A DNA stretch of 64,000 nt from Myxacorys chilensis ATA2-1-KO14 (GCA_019359275.1 JAHHHP010000022.1:1-64000); one strand, 5' to 3'; counted from the stretch's first letter, positions 1-7,514 are shown. Notes: a model not told the origin generated them from the sequence alone. Made by a program: numbers and translations.

Positions 1-77
1 TTCGCCAATCAGTTGGACAAGGTTTTTCCCCTACTACAATGAAACAGCCCTGGGTTCAACCCCTGGGCGACCCACCA
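1..77 (+). tRNA. tRNA at left edge, 5' end cut, enlarged anticodon loop
   Basis: The 3' side folds as a tRNA. A T arm has stem 50-54/62-66 with two G-U pairs. The acceptor strand 67-73 is followed by A and an encoded CCA at 75-77, and a D arm (stem AATC/GGTT) lies near 7-24. The first acceptor bases lie outside the window. The anticodon stem can pair TTTC/GAAA, but this leaves a loop of about 12 nt instead of 7, so no anticodon can be assigned; TAC is present in the loop. It may be a non-functional or atypical member of the array. Confidence 0.55.
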
Positions 78-98
78 AGTTCAACCTCTGGTCGACCA
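54..98 (+). repeat. Tandem copy of a tRNA 3' end
   Basis: Positions 54-73 and 79-98 match at 17 of 20 bases (GTTCAACC.CTGG.CGACC). The second copy has the T-loop motif and acceptor strand but no tRNA body upstream. It looks like a duplication of the 3' end of the edge tRNA, a common product of recombination inside tRNA arrays. Confidence 0.6.
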
Positions 99-108
99 AC
101 AAACAAAT

Positions 109-181
109 GGGCTGTTAGCTCAGTTGGCAGAGCAGCCGCCTCTTAAGCGGAAGCGCGTAGGTTCAAATCCTACACAGCCCA
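109..181 (+). tRNA. tRNA-Lys (anticodon CTT)
   Basis: The acceptor GGGCTGT/ACAGCCC pairs fully. A D arm with the TAGCTCAGTTGG motif and a T arm GTAGG-TTCAAAT-CCTAC are clear. The anticodon loop CTCTTAA gives anticodon CTT, which reads AAG. CCA is encoded at 182-184. It is a canonical class I tRNA within the array. Confidence 0.9.
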
Positions 182-216
182 CCAACTTGCTCCTTTATGA
201 GCAGCAGCTAAATTTT

Positions 217-290
217 GCCCCTGTGATGCAATGGGTAGACATCGCTTGCTTAAAACAAGTGTGTTGCAGGTTCAAACCCTGTCAAGGGTA
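217..290 (+). tRNA. tRNA with Leu anticodon TAA but short variable arm
   Basis: The anticodon loop CTTAAAA on a GCTTG/CAAGT stem gives anticodon TAA (reads UUA, Leu). The T arm is GCAGG-TTCAAAC-CCTGT and the acceptor 217-223/283-289 has one C-A mismatch. The variable region is only about 5 nt. Bacterial leucine tRNAs normally have a long variable arm, so this is either charged atypically, a decoy, or non-functional. CCA is not encoded. The neighbours are separated by only a few to about 35 nt. Confidence 0.75.
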
Positions 291-292
291 CT

Positions 293-367
293 CGCGGAGA
301 TAGAGCTATGGTGCGCTCTGGGGTCTCATAAGCCTTTACGTACCGGGTTCAAATCCCGGCTCCGCTA
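293..367 (+). tRNA. tRNA with CAT anticodon (Met or Ile2)
   Basis: Six acceptor pairs GCGGAG/CTCCGC, a D stem AGAG/CTCT, a T arm CCGGG-TTCAAAT-CCCGG and an encoded CCA at 368-370 are visible. The loop CTCATAA gives anticodon CAT on a stem rich in G-U pairs. Elongator Met and lysidine-modified Ile2 share this anticodon and I cannot separate them here. The initiator type is less likely because it lacks the usual G-C rich anticodon stem. Confidence 0.8.
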
Positions 368-373
368 CCAAAT

Positions 374-445
374 GCTGGTGTGGCTCAACGGTAGAGCGCC
401 TGACTTGTAATCAGGTGGTTGCAGGTTCAAATCCTGTCACCAGCT
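374..445 (+). tRNA. tRNA-Thr (anticodon TGT)
   Basis: The acceptor GCTGGTG/CACCAGC is perfect. The anticodon arm CCTGA-CTTGTAA-TCAGG gives TGT, which reads ACA. The T arm GCAGG-TTCAAAT-CCTGT is intact, the discriminator is T and CCA is encoded at 446-448. It is the most canonical tRNA in the array. Confidence 0.92.
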
Positions 446-452
446 CCAGAAT

Positions 453-523
453 GTGGACATGGTGTAGTGGTAGCATGCGAGGCTTCCAACCTCCTGGTGT
501 GGGTTCAAATCCCACTGTCCATA
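453..523 (+). tRNA. tRNA-Gly (anticodon TCC)
   Basis: The acceptor GTGGACA/TGTCCAT pairs with one G-U. The loop CTTCCAA on a GAGG/CCTC stem gives TCC, which reads GGA. The T arm has a TTCAAAT loop, and CCA is encoded at 524-526. Confidence 0.9.
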
Positions 524-529
524 CCAAAC

Positions 530-601
530 GCGAATGTGGTGTAAGGGCAAACATTAGAGCATGCCAATCTCTAGATGCGAGTTCGAGTCTCGCCATTCGC
601 T
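530..601 (+). tRNA. tRNA-Gly (anticodon GCC)
   Basis: The acceptor GCGAATG/CATTCGC is perfect and the T arm GCGAG-TTCGAGT-CTCGC is intact. The loop ATGCCAA gives GCC (GGC/GGU codons) on an anticodon stem with one C-T mismatch next to the loop. CCA is not encoded, unlike the preceding TCC glycine tRNA, so the two glycine tRNAs probably have different histories. Confidence 0.85.
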
Positions 602-606
602 CTCGT

Positions 607-678
607 AGTCCTGTAGCTCAAGGGTGGAGCATCTGTCCTACAAACAGAGGGTTGCGGGTTCAAATCCTGCTAGGACTA
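607..678 (+). tRNA. tRNA-Val (anticodon TAC), C at position 33
   Basis: The acceptor AGTCCTG/TAGGACT, D stem GCTC/GAGC, T arm GCGGG-TTCAAAT-CCTGC and anticodon stem TCTGT/ACAGA all form. The 7-nt loop CCTACAA gives anticodon TAC, but position 33 is C instead of the near-universal U. CCA is not encoded. Valine is assigned from the anticodon only. Confidence 0.8.
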
Positions 679-703
679 CTGGAAAGGATGAGAGATGAAG
701 GAT

Positions 704-754
704 AAGGGATGAAATACATTTTTTCTATCCCTCATCCCTCCTAATTCATCCCTT
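704..754. repeat. Inverted repeat of GGGATGA-type sequence in the tRNA array
   Basis: AAGGGATGAA at 704-713 is the exact reverse complement of TTCATCCCTT at 745-754. Around it are further GGATGA/TCATCC words, so the 82-bp gap between the Val and Arg tRNAs is made largely of this degenerate purine-rich repeat and its complement, with a T run at the loop. It could fold as a long hairpin in an array transcript or be a small dispersed repeat. Confidence 0.6.
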
Positions 755-760
755 AATTGT

Positions 761-833
761 GGGAGTGTCGCCTAATGGAAAGGGCATCGATCTTCTAAAT
801 CGACCAGTGTAGGTTCGATCCCTACCACTCCTG
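761..833 (+). tRNA. tRNA-Arg (anticodon TCT)
   Basis: The acceptor GGGAGTG/CACTCCT has one terminal G-U. The anticodon arm TCGAT-CTTCTAA-ATCGA gives TCT (AGA). The T loop is TTCGATC, the discriminator G, and CCA is encoded at 834-836. Confidence 0.88.
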
Positions 834-862
834 CCACTCGTTGACCGTCATTTAACCATCGT

Positions 863-936
863 GGGTCTGTAGCTTAACTGGGAAAGCGTCTGCCTTGCAA
901 GCAGAAAGATGTCGGTTCAAATCTGACCAGAATCCA
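863..936 (+). tRNA. tRNA-Ala-like (anticodon TGC), imperfect acceptor
   Basis: The anticodon arm TCTGC-CTTGCAA-GCAGA gives TGC (Ala). The T arm GTCGG-TTCAAAT-CTGAC is intact and CCA is encoded at 937-939. The acceptor strands GGGTCTG and CAGAATCC only pair with a mismatch or one extra base, so the 3' strand has 8 nt instead of 7. Function is uncertain. The next tRNA begins with the same GGGTCTGTAGCT, so these two are recent relatives. Confidence 0.7.
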
Positions 937-944
937 CCAAACTT

Positions 945-1109
945 GGGTCTGTAGCTCTAGTGACAGAGCGCCTAAATTACCTTGTGCCCTAACCTGCAAA
1001 GCTTACATACTAACTTCCTGTTAAGAAGCGAAAACAGCTTTGTGAACTTGTACGAGGGATGAGTGCAATTCTCATCGGGAGGCAGTCGGTTCGATCCCGA
1101 TGAGATCCA
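945..1109 (+). tRNA. tRNA interrupted by a hairpin module after the D arm
   Basis: The 5' part 945-970 has acceptor GGGTCTG and D arm GCTC/GAGC. The 3' part 1058-1109 has an anticodon-like arm GATGAG/CTCATC with loop TGCAATT, T arm GTCGG-TTCGATC-CCGAT and acceptor GAGATCC, which pairs with the 5' strand at six of seven positions. The 87 nt between them (971-1057) are almost entirely hairpin module 1. The anticodon is ambiguous (GCA or CAA). It may be a disrupted tRNA, or a composite RNA with the module as an extra arm. It is too short and lacks the conserved core to be a group I intron. Confidence 0.55.
980..1057 (+). ncRNA. Hairpin module 1 (Y-RNA-like)
   Basis: The outer stem pairs 980-987 (CCTTGTGC) with 1050-1057 (GTACGAGG). 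The internal loop carries CCTAACC on the 5' side and GAACTT on the 3' side, and the inner stem pairs 996-1003 (GCAAAGCT) with 1036-1043 (AGCTTTGT). The 13-mer AAGCTTACATACT and the AACTTG motif recur in two further modules downstream, each with a different but complementary outer stem. This is covariation and indicates a selected RNA structure. The apex here is short (about 32 nt), without an obvious tRNA body. Being a Y RNA is an inference from the structure and the adjacent Ro60-like gene. Confidence 0.6.
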
Positions 1110-1110
1110 T

Positions 1111-1184
1111 GTGACTGAACCCGAAGTGGTGGAGGGGCTGGTTTGTGGCACCAGTGTTAGCGAGTTCGACTCTCGTCGGTCACC
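1111..1184 (+). tRNA. tRNA-His (anticodon GTG)
   Basis: The acceptor GTGACTG/CGGTCAC pairs along all seven positions. The anticodon arm CTGGT-TTGTGGC-ACCAG gives GTG. The T arm GCGAG-TTCGACT-CTCGT is intact, and the discriminator is C, as expected for bacterial tRNA-His, whose extra 5' G pairs with C73. Here the base before position 1 is T. CCA is not fully encoded. Confidence 0.85.
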
Positions 1185-1211
1185 CCAAATGAAATATTTA
1201 CTGGCAAGTAG

Positions 1212-1421
<210 letters not shown>

Positions 1422-1428
1422 ACATTTC

Positions 1429-1555
1429 CACTTCGTGCCCTAACCAAAAAAGCTTACATACTAGCCAAATGGAAAAGGTGCTTGACTTGAGATCAGGTTA
1501 CTACAGGTTCGATTCCTGTGTATGACACAACCGCTTTTTTAACTTGCACGAAGTG
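1429..1555 (+). ncRNA. Hairpin module 2 (Y-RNA-like) enclosing a tRNA
   Basis: The outer stem is a perfect 10-bp pair: CACTTCGTGC (1429-1438) with GCACGAAGTG (1546-1555). The internal loop has CCTAACC opposite AACTT. The inner stem is AAAAAAGC (1446-1453) with GCTTTTTT (1533-1540). The conserved AAGCTTACATACT spans 1450-1462 and AACTTG 1541-1546. The enclosed 1455-1527 is a full tRNA fold. Bacterial YrlA-type Y RNAs are known to have a Ro60-binding stem closing the ends and a tRNA-like module inside, and this is the same topology. Here the tRNA part keeps an anticodon arm. Confidence 0.65.
1455..1527 (+). tRNA. tRNA-like body with Ser anticodon TGA inside module 2
   Basis: The anticodon arm CTTGA-CTTGAGA-TCAGG gives TGA (UCA, Ser). 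The T arm ACAGG-TTCGATT-CCTGT is perfect, a D stem GCC/GGT is present and the acceptor has five pairs (CATAC/GTATG) with the last two unpaired. The variable region is 5 nt, although bacterial serine tRNAs need a long variable arm for seryl-tRNA synthetase. No CCA is encoded. Its acceptor 5' strand is part of the module-conserved 13-mer, so it has probably evolved as part of the Y-like RNA rather than as a translating tRNA. Confidence 0.6.
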
Positions 1556-1579
1556 ATCTTTATCTAAATTTTGGCAGTT

Positions 1580-1721
1580 GTTGCCGCGCCCCAATCTTGG
1601 AAGCTTACATACTCTCCGCCAGACCAACGGTGCATATCTGGAGGGATACGCTGCAAGCCTGAGACCGATAGCGGGCAAACCTGGAGGCAGTCATACCTTC
1701 AGCCGAGCTTTTGCAACTTGC

Positions 1722-1729
<8 letters not shown>
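1580..1729 (+). ncRNA. Hairpin module 3 in the leader of the Ro60-like gene
   Basis: The outer stem GTTGCCGCGC (1580-1589) pairs with GCGCGGTGAC (1720-1729), including two G-U pairs. The inner stem GGAAGCT (1599-1605) pairs with AGCTTTT (1706-1712). The conserved 13-mer AAGCTTACATACT lies at 1601-1613, and AACTTG at 1715-1720. The enclosed 100 nt are G/C-rich, lack a TTCRA T loop and are not a recognisable tRNA. It ends 60 nt before the Ro60-like start codon, so it may be both a free RNA and a cis-acting leader. Confidence 0.6.
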
Positions 1730-3222
<1,493 letters not shown>

Positions 3223-3238
3223 GAAGTCTACGTAATCG

Positions 3239-3262
3239 GCACTGCTCGATATCGAGTAGTGC
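3239..3262. other. 12-bp palindrome after the Ro60-like gene
   Basis: GCACTGCTCGAT at 3239-3250 is followed directly by ATCGAGTAGTGC, its reverse complement except for one G-U pair. It lies 16 nt after the stop codon. There is no T run, so it is more likely an RNA stabilising hairpin or protein site than an intrinsic terminator. Confidence 0.5.
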
Positions 3263-3313
3263 TGACTTTCGCTACATGAATTGGCCTTAGTTATAGAATG
3301 GACAGCTACTAAC

Positions 3314-3353
3314 GTAACTTTTATTTGTCATAAAAATGACAGATAAAAGTTAC
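3314..3353. terminator. Bidirectional terminator-like hairpin between convergent genes
   Basis: An 18-bp stem (3314-3331 with 3336-3353, one G-U pair) has loop AAAA. It lies between the plus-strand Ro60-like gene and the minus-strand DUF3598 gene, whose last bases (stop at 3350) overlap it. The stem is A/T-rich and both arms contain T or A runs, which suits termination in both directions. Confidence 0.55.
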
Positions 3354-3826
3354 AAAGCAATTCGATGTTCTGTAATCACCATGAAACTTTTCAACGTTCT
3401 ATCGGGAGCAAAGCCTTGAGAAGTCCGGACACAATAATCAGGACGCACCAAATTAATCATTTCGGTACCAATTAACGCCCCAGATTCCTTATTCGACACG
3501 TTGAATATAATCAGGTTTTCGCCATGCTCTTCCGCGATCGCTTTGAAATTGCTAAATGAAGTGTCACCACCTGTAATATCCACAACCCCTTCTTCCAGAG
3601 CAGTTCCAACAAAGTGATGCGTCGTCGTTGAGCCATCGGCATAGTGGTAAGCGTTCGTTTGAATCCACTGGTTGTCCACAATTCTCTTAGTCACCGTTGC
3701 CGTAAATCGAGCAATTTCCTGACCGTTCGCATCTAAGCGAAGCCAGTCACCTTGCCACACCCCAACATGCTTGGGAAAAACCTGAAAGTTCTGGATATTA
3801 ATCTTGGTCTTTGGTTCTTGACTCAT
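3350..3826 (-). CDS. DUF3598-type lipocalin-like protein
   Basis: A 158-residue protein. The N-terminal pattern FPKHVGVWQGDWLRLDANG followed by alternating beta strands with many aromatic residues resembles the cyanobacterial DUF3598 family, which is predicted to adopt a lipocalin-like barrel. No signal peptide or membrane segment is seen, so it is probably cytoplasmic. It is transcribed against the Ro60-like gene and may be a passenger in the locus. The ligand is unknown. Single-domain length is short compared with two-barrel family members. Confidence 0.6.
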   Translation of the reverse strand: MSQEPKTKINIQNFQVFPKHVGVWQGDWLRLDANGQEIARFTATVTKRIVDNQWIQTNAYHYADGSTTTHHFVGTALEEGVVDITGGDTSFSNFKAIAEEHGENLIIFNVSNKESGALIGTEMINLVRPDYCVRTSQGFAPDRTLKSFMVITEHRIAL

Positions 3827-4001
3827 AGCATTTTCGTCAATAACTTTTCATCAGGCAGTGAATGTTTAAGGTAATACAGCAACATCAGGAGACGATATAC
3901 GCTGAACCAGTTAACGATCATGCTACGGCTTTTAACTGATCAATTAGCATCACTACTTACAATTATTTGGAATTTCTTTGTAACATTTGTAGTATAAGAA
4001 G

Positions 4002-4320
4002 AACGGTTGGAATCTCCAGTGGTTGTCAAAGTACTCAAATGCCATCTTTGGTTCCTGGGAGACTGCGCGCTGCTTCGCAGATACCGCAAGGGTCGCAATC
4101 AACTCAAGCAAGACAGCAAGTTTCACACCGTTCCCATTGCCTATCCTCACGTCAATCTAAAACAGTTGTTCAGTGATAGGCAAGGCTTACCTGAACAATA
4201 TGGCACGGTAGAAGCCTTGCAACTGGCAGGAATTGAAAGGAACACATCACCGGGGCATTGACGATGCCAGAAATATCGCCAAACTGCTGCCGTTTATTCT
4301 GGGCAGACAACAGCTAAATC
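4002..4320 (+). pseudogene. Decayed ERI1-like DEDDh 3'-5' exonuclease
   Basis: Fragments of one ERI1-type exonuclease are found in three frames. The first encodes YSNAIFGSW (about 4032-4058). A second carries NQLKQDSKFHTVP and NLKQLFSDRQGLPEQYGTVE (to about 4235). A third, from 4234, carries KGTHHRGIDDARNIAKLLPF, which contains the catalytic H and D of the last DEDDh motif. The N-terminal DxE motif is missing. The first break is an insertion of about 18 nt bounded by CTGCG/CGCAG; the second is consistent with loss of one copy of a tandem ATTGA. The last frame runs without a stop into the next gene. ERI1 enzymes trim structured RNA 3' ends, a fitting partner for Ro60. Confidence 0.75.
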
Positions 4321-4340
4321 AGCCTTCGCTTAGTCTAACT

Positions 4341-5174
4341 ATGACTGATATCCGCAAGCTACTGAACCAGATTGCCAGTGCCGAAGCACAACTACAATCC
4401 ATGCAATTCCTTGCGCCCTGCGTCAAGGGTGGACGAGTTCGCACGCGAGTAGCAGGCATGGTCTACACCTTCAGCCCTAAACCTCACCAGTTTGAAGGAT
4501 GGGGCATCTTTCAGCCTGTGGATGGACAGACTGCAATGCTGGTTAAAGGGGCAGACTTACCCCAAATTGACGCTTACTTGCAGCATTTCCAGACCGTTCG
4601 GCTACGGTTAGTCGATCGCTTGCAGAACCAGTCCTGGTTAGCCTATCCAGTCAATGAAGCGGATATGCGCCAACGATTCAAGACAGTTAAACCTGTGCCT
4701 GTGCATTTGGTGACAGATGGAGTTGCCTTTGAGCAGATTATCGCTCGTTGGAATGGCGATTCGTGTTGGTTTGAGGAGGTTGATCGTCGTGCTGATCCTG
4801 CGATCGCTGAAACTCTGCAATCCGCTCTCAAGCAACAGATTCCAGTTAAGGAGTTGCAGTTTAAGGGGTTTACTCCAGAAATGCGATCGCTCTATGAATT
4901 GGTTGCTCAACGCACAGAGGGATTTGCTCAACCGCAACGGGATGAAAAGCGATTACGTCAGGCACTTAAACTGGGCGGTGGTGAACTGGATCAATTTCAA
5001 GATCGCGGGGATTACTGGACAGTGGATTGGACAACATCGGATGGAGTTCGTCATACCAGTGCGATCGCCAAAGATGACCTGACCGTTGTGAGTTCTGGAA
5101 TTTGTTTGAGTGGTCGCGATCGCGACTTTGACTTGCAATCGTTAGTCGGTGTAATGGAACATCAGGAGTGGTGA
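4341..5174 (+). CDS. Unknown protein between Ro60-like and E1-like genes
   Basis: A 277-residue protein taken from the ATG at 4341 (MTDIRKLL). The frame is open upstream into the exonuclease remnant, so a fused or read-through origin is possible. I do not recognise the family. It has an N-terminal helix, then a beta-rich stretch (GGRVRTRVAGMVYTF, FEGWGIFQPV) that looks like a small barrel. A middle helical part follows and a C-terminal segment rich in D/R. There are no membrane segments or Cys clusters. It is 4 nt from the E1-like gene and surely co-transcribed with it. A role as substrate adaptor or RNA-binding subunit of the same system is a guess from position only. Confidence 0.6.
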   Translation: MTDIRKLLNQIASAEAQLQSMQFLAPCVKGGRVRTRVAGMVYTFSPKPHQFEGWGIFQPVDGQTAMLVKGADLPQIDAYLQHFQTVRLRLVDRLQNQSWLAYPVNEADMRQRFKTVKPVPVHLVTDGVAFEQIIARWNGDSCWFEEVDRRADPAIAETLQSALKQQIPVKELQFKGFTPEMRSLYELVAQRTEGFAQPQRDEKRLRQALKLGGGELDQFQDRGDYWTVDWTTSDGVRHTSAIAKDDLTVVSSGICLSGRDRDFDLQSLVGVMEHQEW

Positions 5175-5178
5175 AAAT

Positions 5179-5817
5179 ATGAGTATCTTTTTTCACGAAC
5201 AGCGTTACCGGACGGATGCTGTTATGGCAAAGCTGAGAGATTATCCTGTGACTCTTTGCGGTGCGGGTGCGTTGGGCGCAAACCTAGCTGAGAATCTAAC
5301 TCGTGTTGGTTTTGGCAAGCTCAAGGTGATCGATCGCGATCGTATTGAGGAGCGGAATCTATCCACTCAGCCCTATTACCGTTCTGATGTGGGCGCATTC
5401 AAAGCTAAGATTTTGGCGAATAACTTGTACCGGGCGATTGGGGCAAGAGTAGAAGCCGAAACCAAAGAACTGACTGTGGTGAATGCCGCTCAACTGCTCA
5501 AAGAGGGTGGGCTAATTGTTGATGCATTCGACAACAGTATCTCCCGCCGAGTGGTGAAAGATTACGCAGACCAAACCGGGATTTCCTGCCTTCATGCCGG
5601 ACTCTCTGCTGACTACGCAGAAGTGATCTGGAATGATGTTTATCGAGTTCCTTCTGATGTCAATGATGATGTCTGTGATTATCCACTGGCACGTAATTTG
5701 GTGATGCTAACCGTTGCTGTAGCATGTGAAGCGATCATCTCTTTTATTGCAACAAGCGAACAACGTAACTTCACGATTACGCTGAAAGATCTGAGTGTTC
5801 AATCTCTCTATTTATAG
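5179..5817 (+). CDS. Small E1/ThiF/MoeB-like adenylating enzyme
   Basis: A 212-residue protein. A Rossmann nucleotide loop GAGALGANLAE is followed by the family signature DRDRIEERNLSTQP (the acidic pair and R/N that bind ATP and Mg) and DAFDN. One candidate catalytic cysteine lies in TGISCLHAG. ThiF-like enzymes adenylate the C-terminal glycine of ubiquitin-like proteins. This one is a bare adenylation domain without the CxxC zinc sites of MoeB/ThiF, shorter than their usual ~250. AGGAGTGG precedes the ATG. A Ubl-like 66-residue protein with a C-terminal Gly is encoded in the same locus and is the likely substrate (inference). Confidence 0.8.
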   Translation: MSIFFHEQRYRTDAVMAKLRDYPVTLCGAGALGANLAENLTRVGFGKLKVIDRDRIEERNLSTQPYYRSDVGAFKAKILANNLYRAIGARVEAETKELTVVNAAQLLKEGGLIVDAFDNSISRRVVKDYADQTGISCLHAGLSADYAEVIWNDVYRVPSDVNDDVCDYPLARNLVMLTVAVACEAIISFIATSEQRNFTITLKDLSVQSLYL

Positions 5818-5918
5818 GATTTGATGGTGGCTGAACTACTGCCCGATGATAGGCAATGATTTCAGCTAGCCTATGATTGGTTTCTGAGAATGCTCAAATC
5901 AAGCTATTGGAGTTTTAC

Positions 5919-6599
5919 ATGGCAACTTATCTGATTACGGGTGCGAATCGAGGAATTGGTTACGAATACTGCCGTCAACTGCAAGCACGGAACGACATTG
6001 TTATTGCGGTTTGTCGCACTGCCTCTGAGGAATTGAAGCAGCTTGGGATACAGGTTGAGGAGGGAATTGACATTACCTCAGATGCTTCGGTGGCCGATTT
6101 GCAAACTCGCTTGGGGAATAGGGCGATCGATGCCCTGATTAACAATGCGGGCATCGTCAAGCGCGTAACATTGGAAAACTTAGACTTCGACAGCATTCGG
6201 GAACAGTTTGAGGTGAATGCCCTTGGTGCTTTGCGGGTGACTCATGCGCTCCTGCCCAATCTCAAGGCAGGCTCTAAGAAAGCAGGCTCTAAGATTGTGT
6301 TGATGACCAGCCGAATGGGGTCGATCGCGGACAATACTTCTGGGAGTTCGTATGGCTACCGCATGTCGAAAGTAGCGTTATCGATGGCAGGAAAATCCTT
6401 AGCTCATGACCTTAAACCGCATGGGATTGCTGTGGCAATTCTGCATCCCGGTTTGGTACAGACGCGCATGACGAACTTCACATCAGGTGGCATTACAACG
6501 GAAGAGTCTGTGAAGGGGTTATTGGCTCGGATTGATGAGTTGACACTGGGGAATACAGGCACGTTTTGGCACGCCAATGGAGAGGTTTTGCCTTGGTAA
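5919..6599 (+). CDS. SDR family NAD(P)-dependent oxidoreductase
   Basis: A 226-residue short-chain dehydrogenase/reductase. The cofactor motif TGANRGIG sits at the N-terminus, NNAG in the middle, and the active-site Ser, Tyr and Lys are visible (MTSRMGS, then YGYRMSK). Start set at ATG 5919 (MATYLITGA); an upstream ATG at 5877 would add 14 unsupported residues. C-terminal HPGLVQTRM is typical of the C-factor-like/CsgA subgroup. Substrate is unknown. It follows the E1-like gene by 100 bp on the same strand but has no obvious functional link with it. Confidence 0.85.
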   Translation: MATYLITGANRGIGYEYCRQLQARNDIVIAVCRTASEELKQLGIQVEEGIDITSDASVADLQTRLGNRAIDALINNAGIVKRVTLENLDFDSIREQFEVNALGALRVTHALLPNLKAGSKKAGSKIVLMTSRMGSIADNTSGSSYGYRMSKVALSMAGKSLAHDLKPHGIAVAILHPGLVQTRMTNFTSGGITTEESVKGLLARIDELTLGNTGTFWHANGEVLPW

Positions 6600-6715
6600 A
6601 TTCATGCCCTGATTCAAGGCTGTTAATAGGTGAGATAAGACTAATAGGTGGGGCAAGACAAAGGTTTGCCCCAAAAATCGGAAGGCGAAGAGCCAAGAGG
6701 AAACGGTCAAGAGTG

Positions 6716-6904
6716 GAGGCTCAACAGTTTAATAAAAAGTTCGATAATTTGACTTTTGAAGCTAACATTTTAGGCTCAGAGCTTGAAAATTAGAGCAATT
6801 TGTTCCATGTTTCGGGTTCTGAGCTTCATTCTTGCAGTAAAAGGGTCAAAGCTTCAAGTTCAGAGATCAGAGCTTCAGGATGGGAGGTTGAAGGGCGAGG
6901 GTTA
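6716..6904. repeat. Degenerate array with 21-bp period (array A)
   Basis: Nine consecutive 21-bp windows from 6716 mostly begin with GAG followed by a CT/TT-rich word: GAGGCTC, AAGTTCG, GAAGCTA, GAGCTTG, TTGTTCC, GAGCTTC, AGGGTCA, GAGATCA, GAGGTTG. The units are too diverged for a simple tandem repeat but keep the phase. It lies downstream of the SDR gene in otherwise non-coding sequence. Two other intergenic regions of this window show the same 21-bp period with different unit sequence. The rest of 6905-7000 holds nothing I can identify. Confidence 0.45.
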
Positions 6905-7003
6905 AAGAACGATCGCTCCCAACTGGTTTTCTAAATTTTCCCAGAAAGCTATTGCGCTAAATACTTTGCGTCAATGAATCGTTCCTTATACTTTGACTTT
7001 AGA

Positions 7004-7075
7004 AGGCAGCACCCAGACTCGAACTCGGATGAAGGTTTTGCAGACTTCTGTAGCATGTCTAGAAGTTTACTCAGT
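7004..7075 (-). pseudogene. tRNA-Cys remnant
   Basis: On the minus strand the anticodon arm GAAGT-CTGCAAA-ACCTT has the canonical Cys loop (anticodon GCA). It is followed by a T loop TTCGAGT with one G-G mismatch in the stem, and acceptor TGCTGCC with discriminator T. This matches the 3' half of a bacterial tRNA-Cys. The expected 5' strand GGCAGCA and a normal D arm are absent, so the gene is broken. It may mark an old integration point at the right side of the tRNA/Ro60 locus. Confidence 0.55.
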
Positions 7076-7213
7076 AAGGCTATAAGATTCAAACATACTT
7101 GGTGTAACCGAAAATTTTGCCGCTTCTGAAAGAGAGATACCTTACCATTGACTAGTTTTTGCGACACAGCCCACAAACTGCAGATATTACTGATAAGCGA
7201 TTTGTATCAAATT

Positions 7214-7514
7214 CTACGATCGCATATTACTCCTTGCTTTCTGACTGATCGGAACGCACATTGGCATTCCCGTGACTGGATCTTGAAAGATTTGAGAATC
7301 TAGGCCAAACACAGCCCGCACATTCTCTTGTGTCATGACAGATTGAGGATCTCCTGCTGCGAAAATTCGACCTTCTTTGATTGCCACCAAGTAGCCTGCA
7401 TAGCGCCAAGCTTGATTGAGATCGTGCAACACCATTGCGATCGTTCTTCCCTGCTGCTGGTTCAGGTCATACAGCAAGTCCAAAATCTCAATTTGGTGCG
7501 CTGTTCTTCAAAAG
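7214..7514 (-). pseudogene. C-terminal fragment of a siderophore ABC transporter ATPase (FecE/FepC type)
   Basis: About 95 residues read AHQIEILDLLYDLNQQQGR, then the switch-region MVLHDLNQAWRYA and the C-terminal tail of a FecE/FhuC-like ATPase. The Walker A, Q-loop, signature and Walker B regions are absent, and an in-frame stop precedes the fragment at about 7510. An intact protein has about 260 residues, so this is inactive. Its position next to the siderophore receptor genes suggests the uptake cluster once had its own ATPase and permeases. Confidence 0.8.

Noticed and set aside
971..1057. Group I intron in the interrupted tRNA
   Set aside because: At 87 nt it is too short, lies between D and anticodon arms and lacks the P3-P7 core. 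The hairpin matches modules found elsewhere outside tRNAs.
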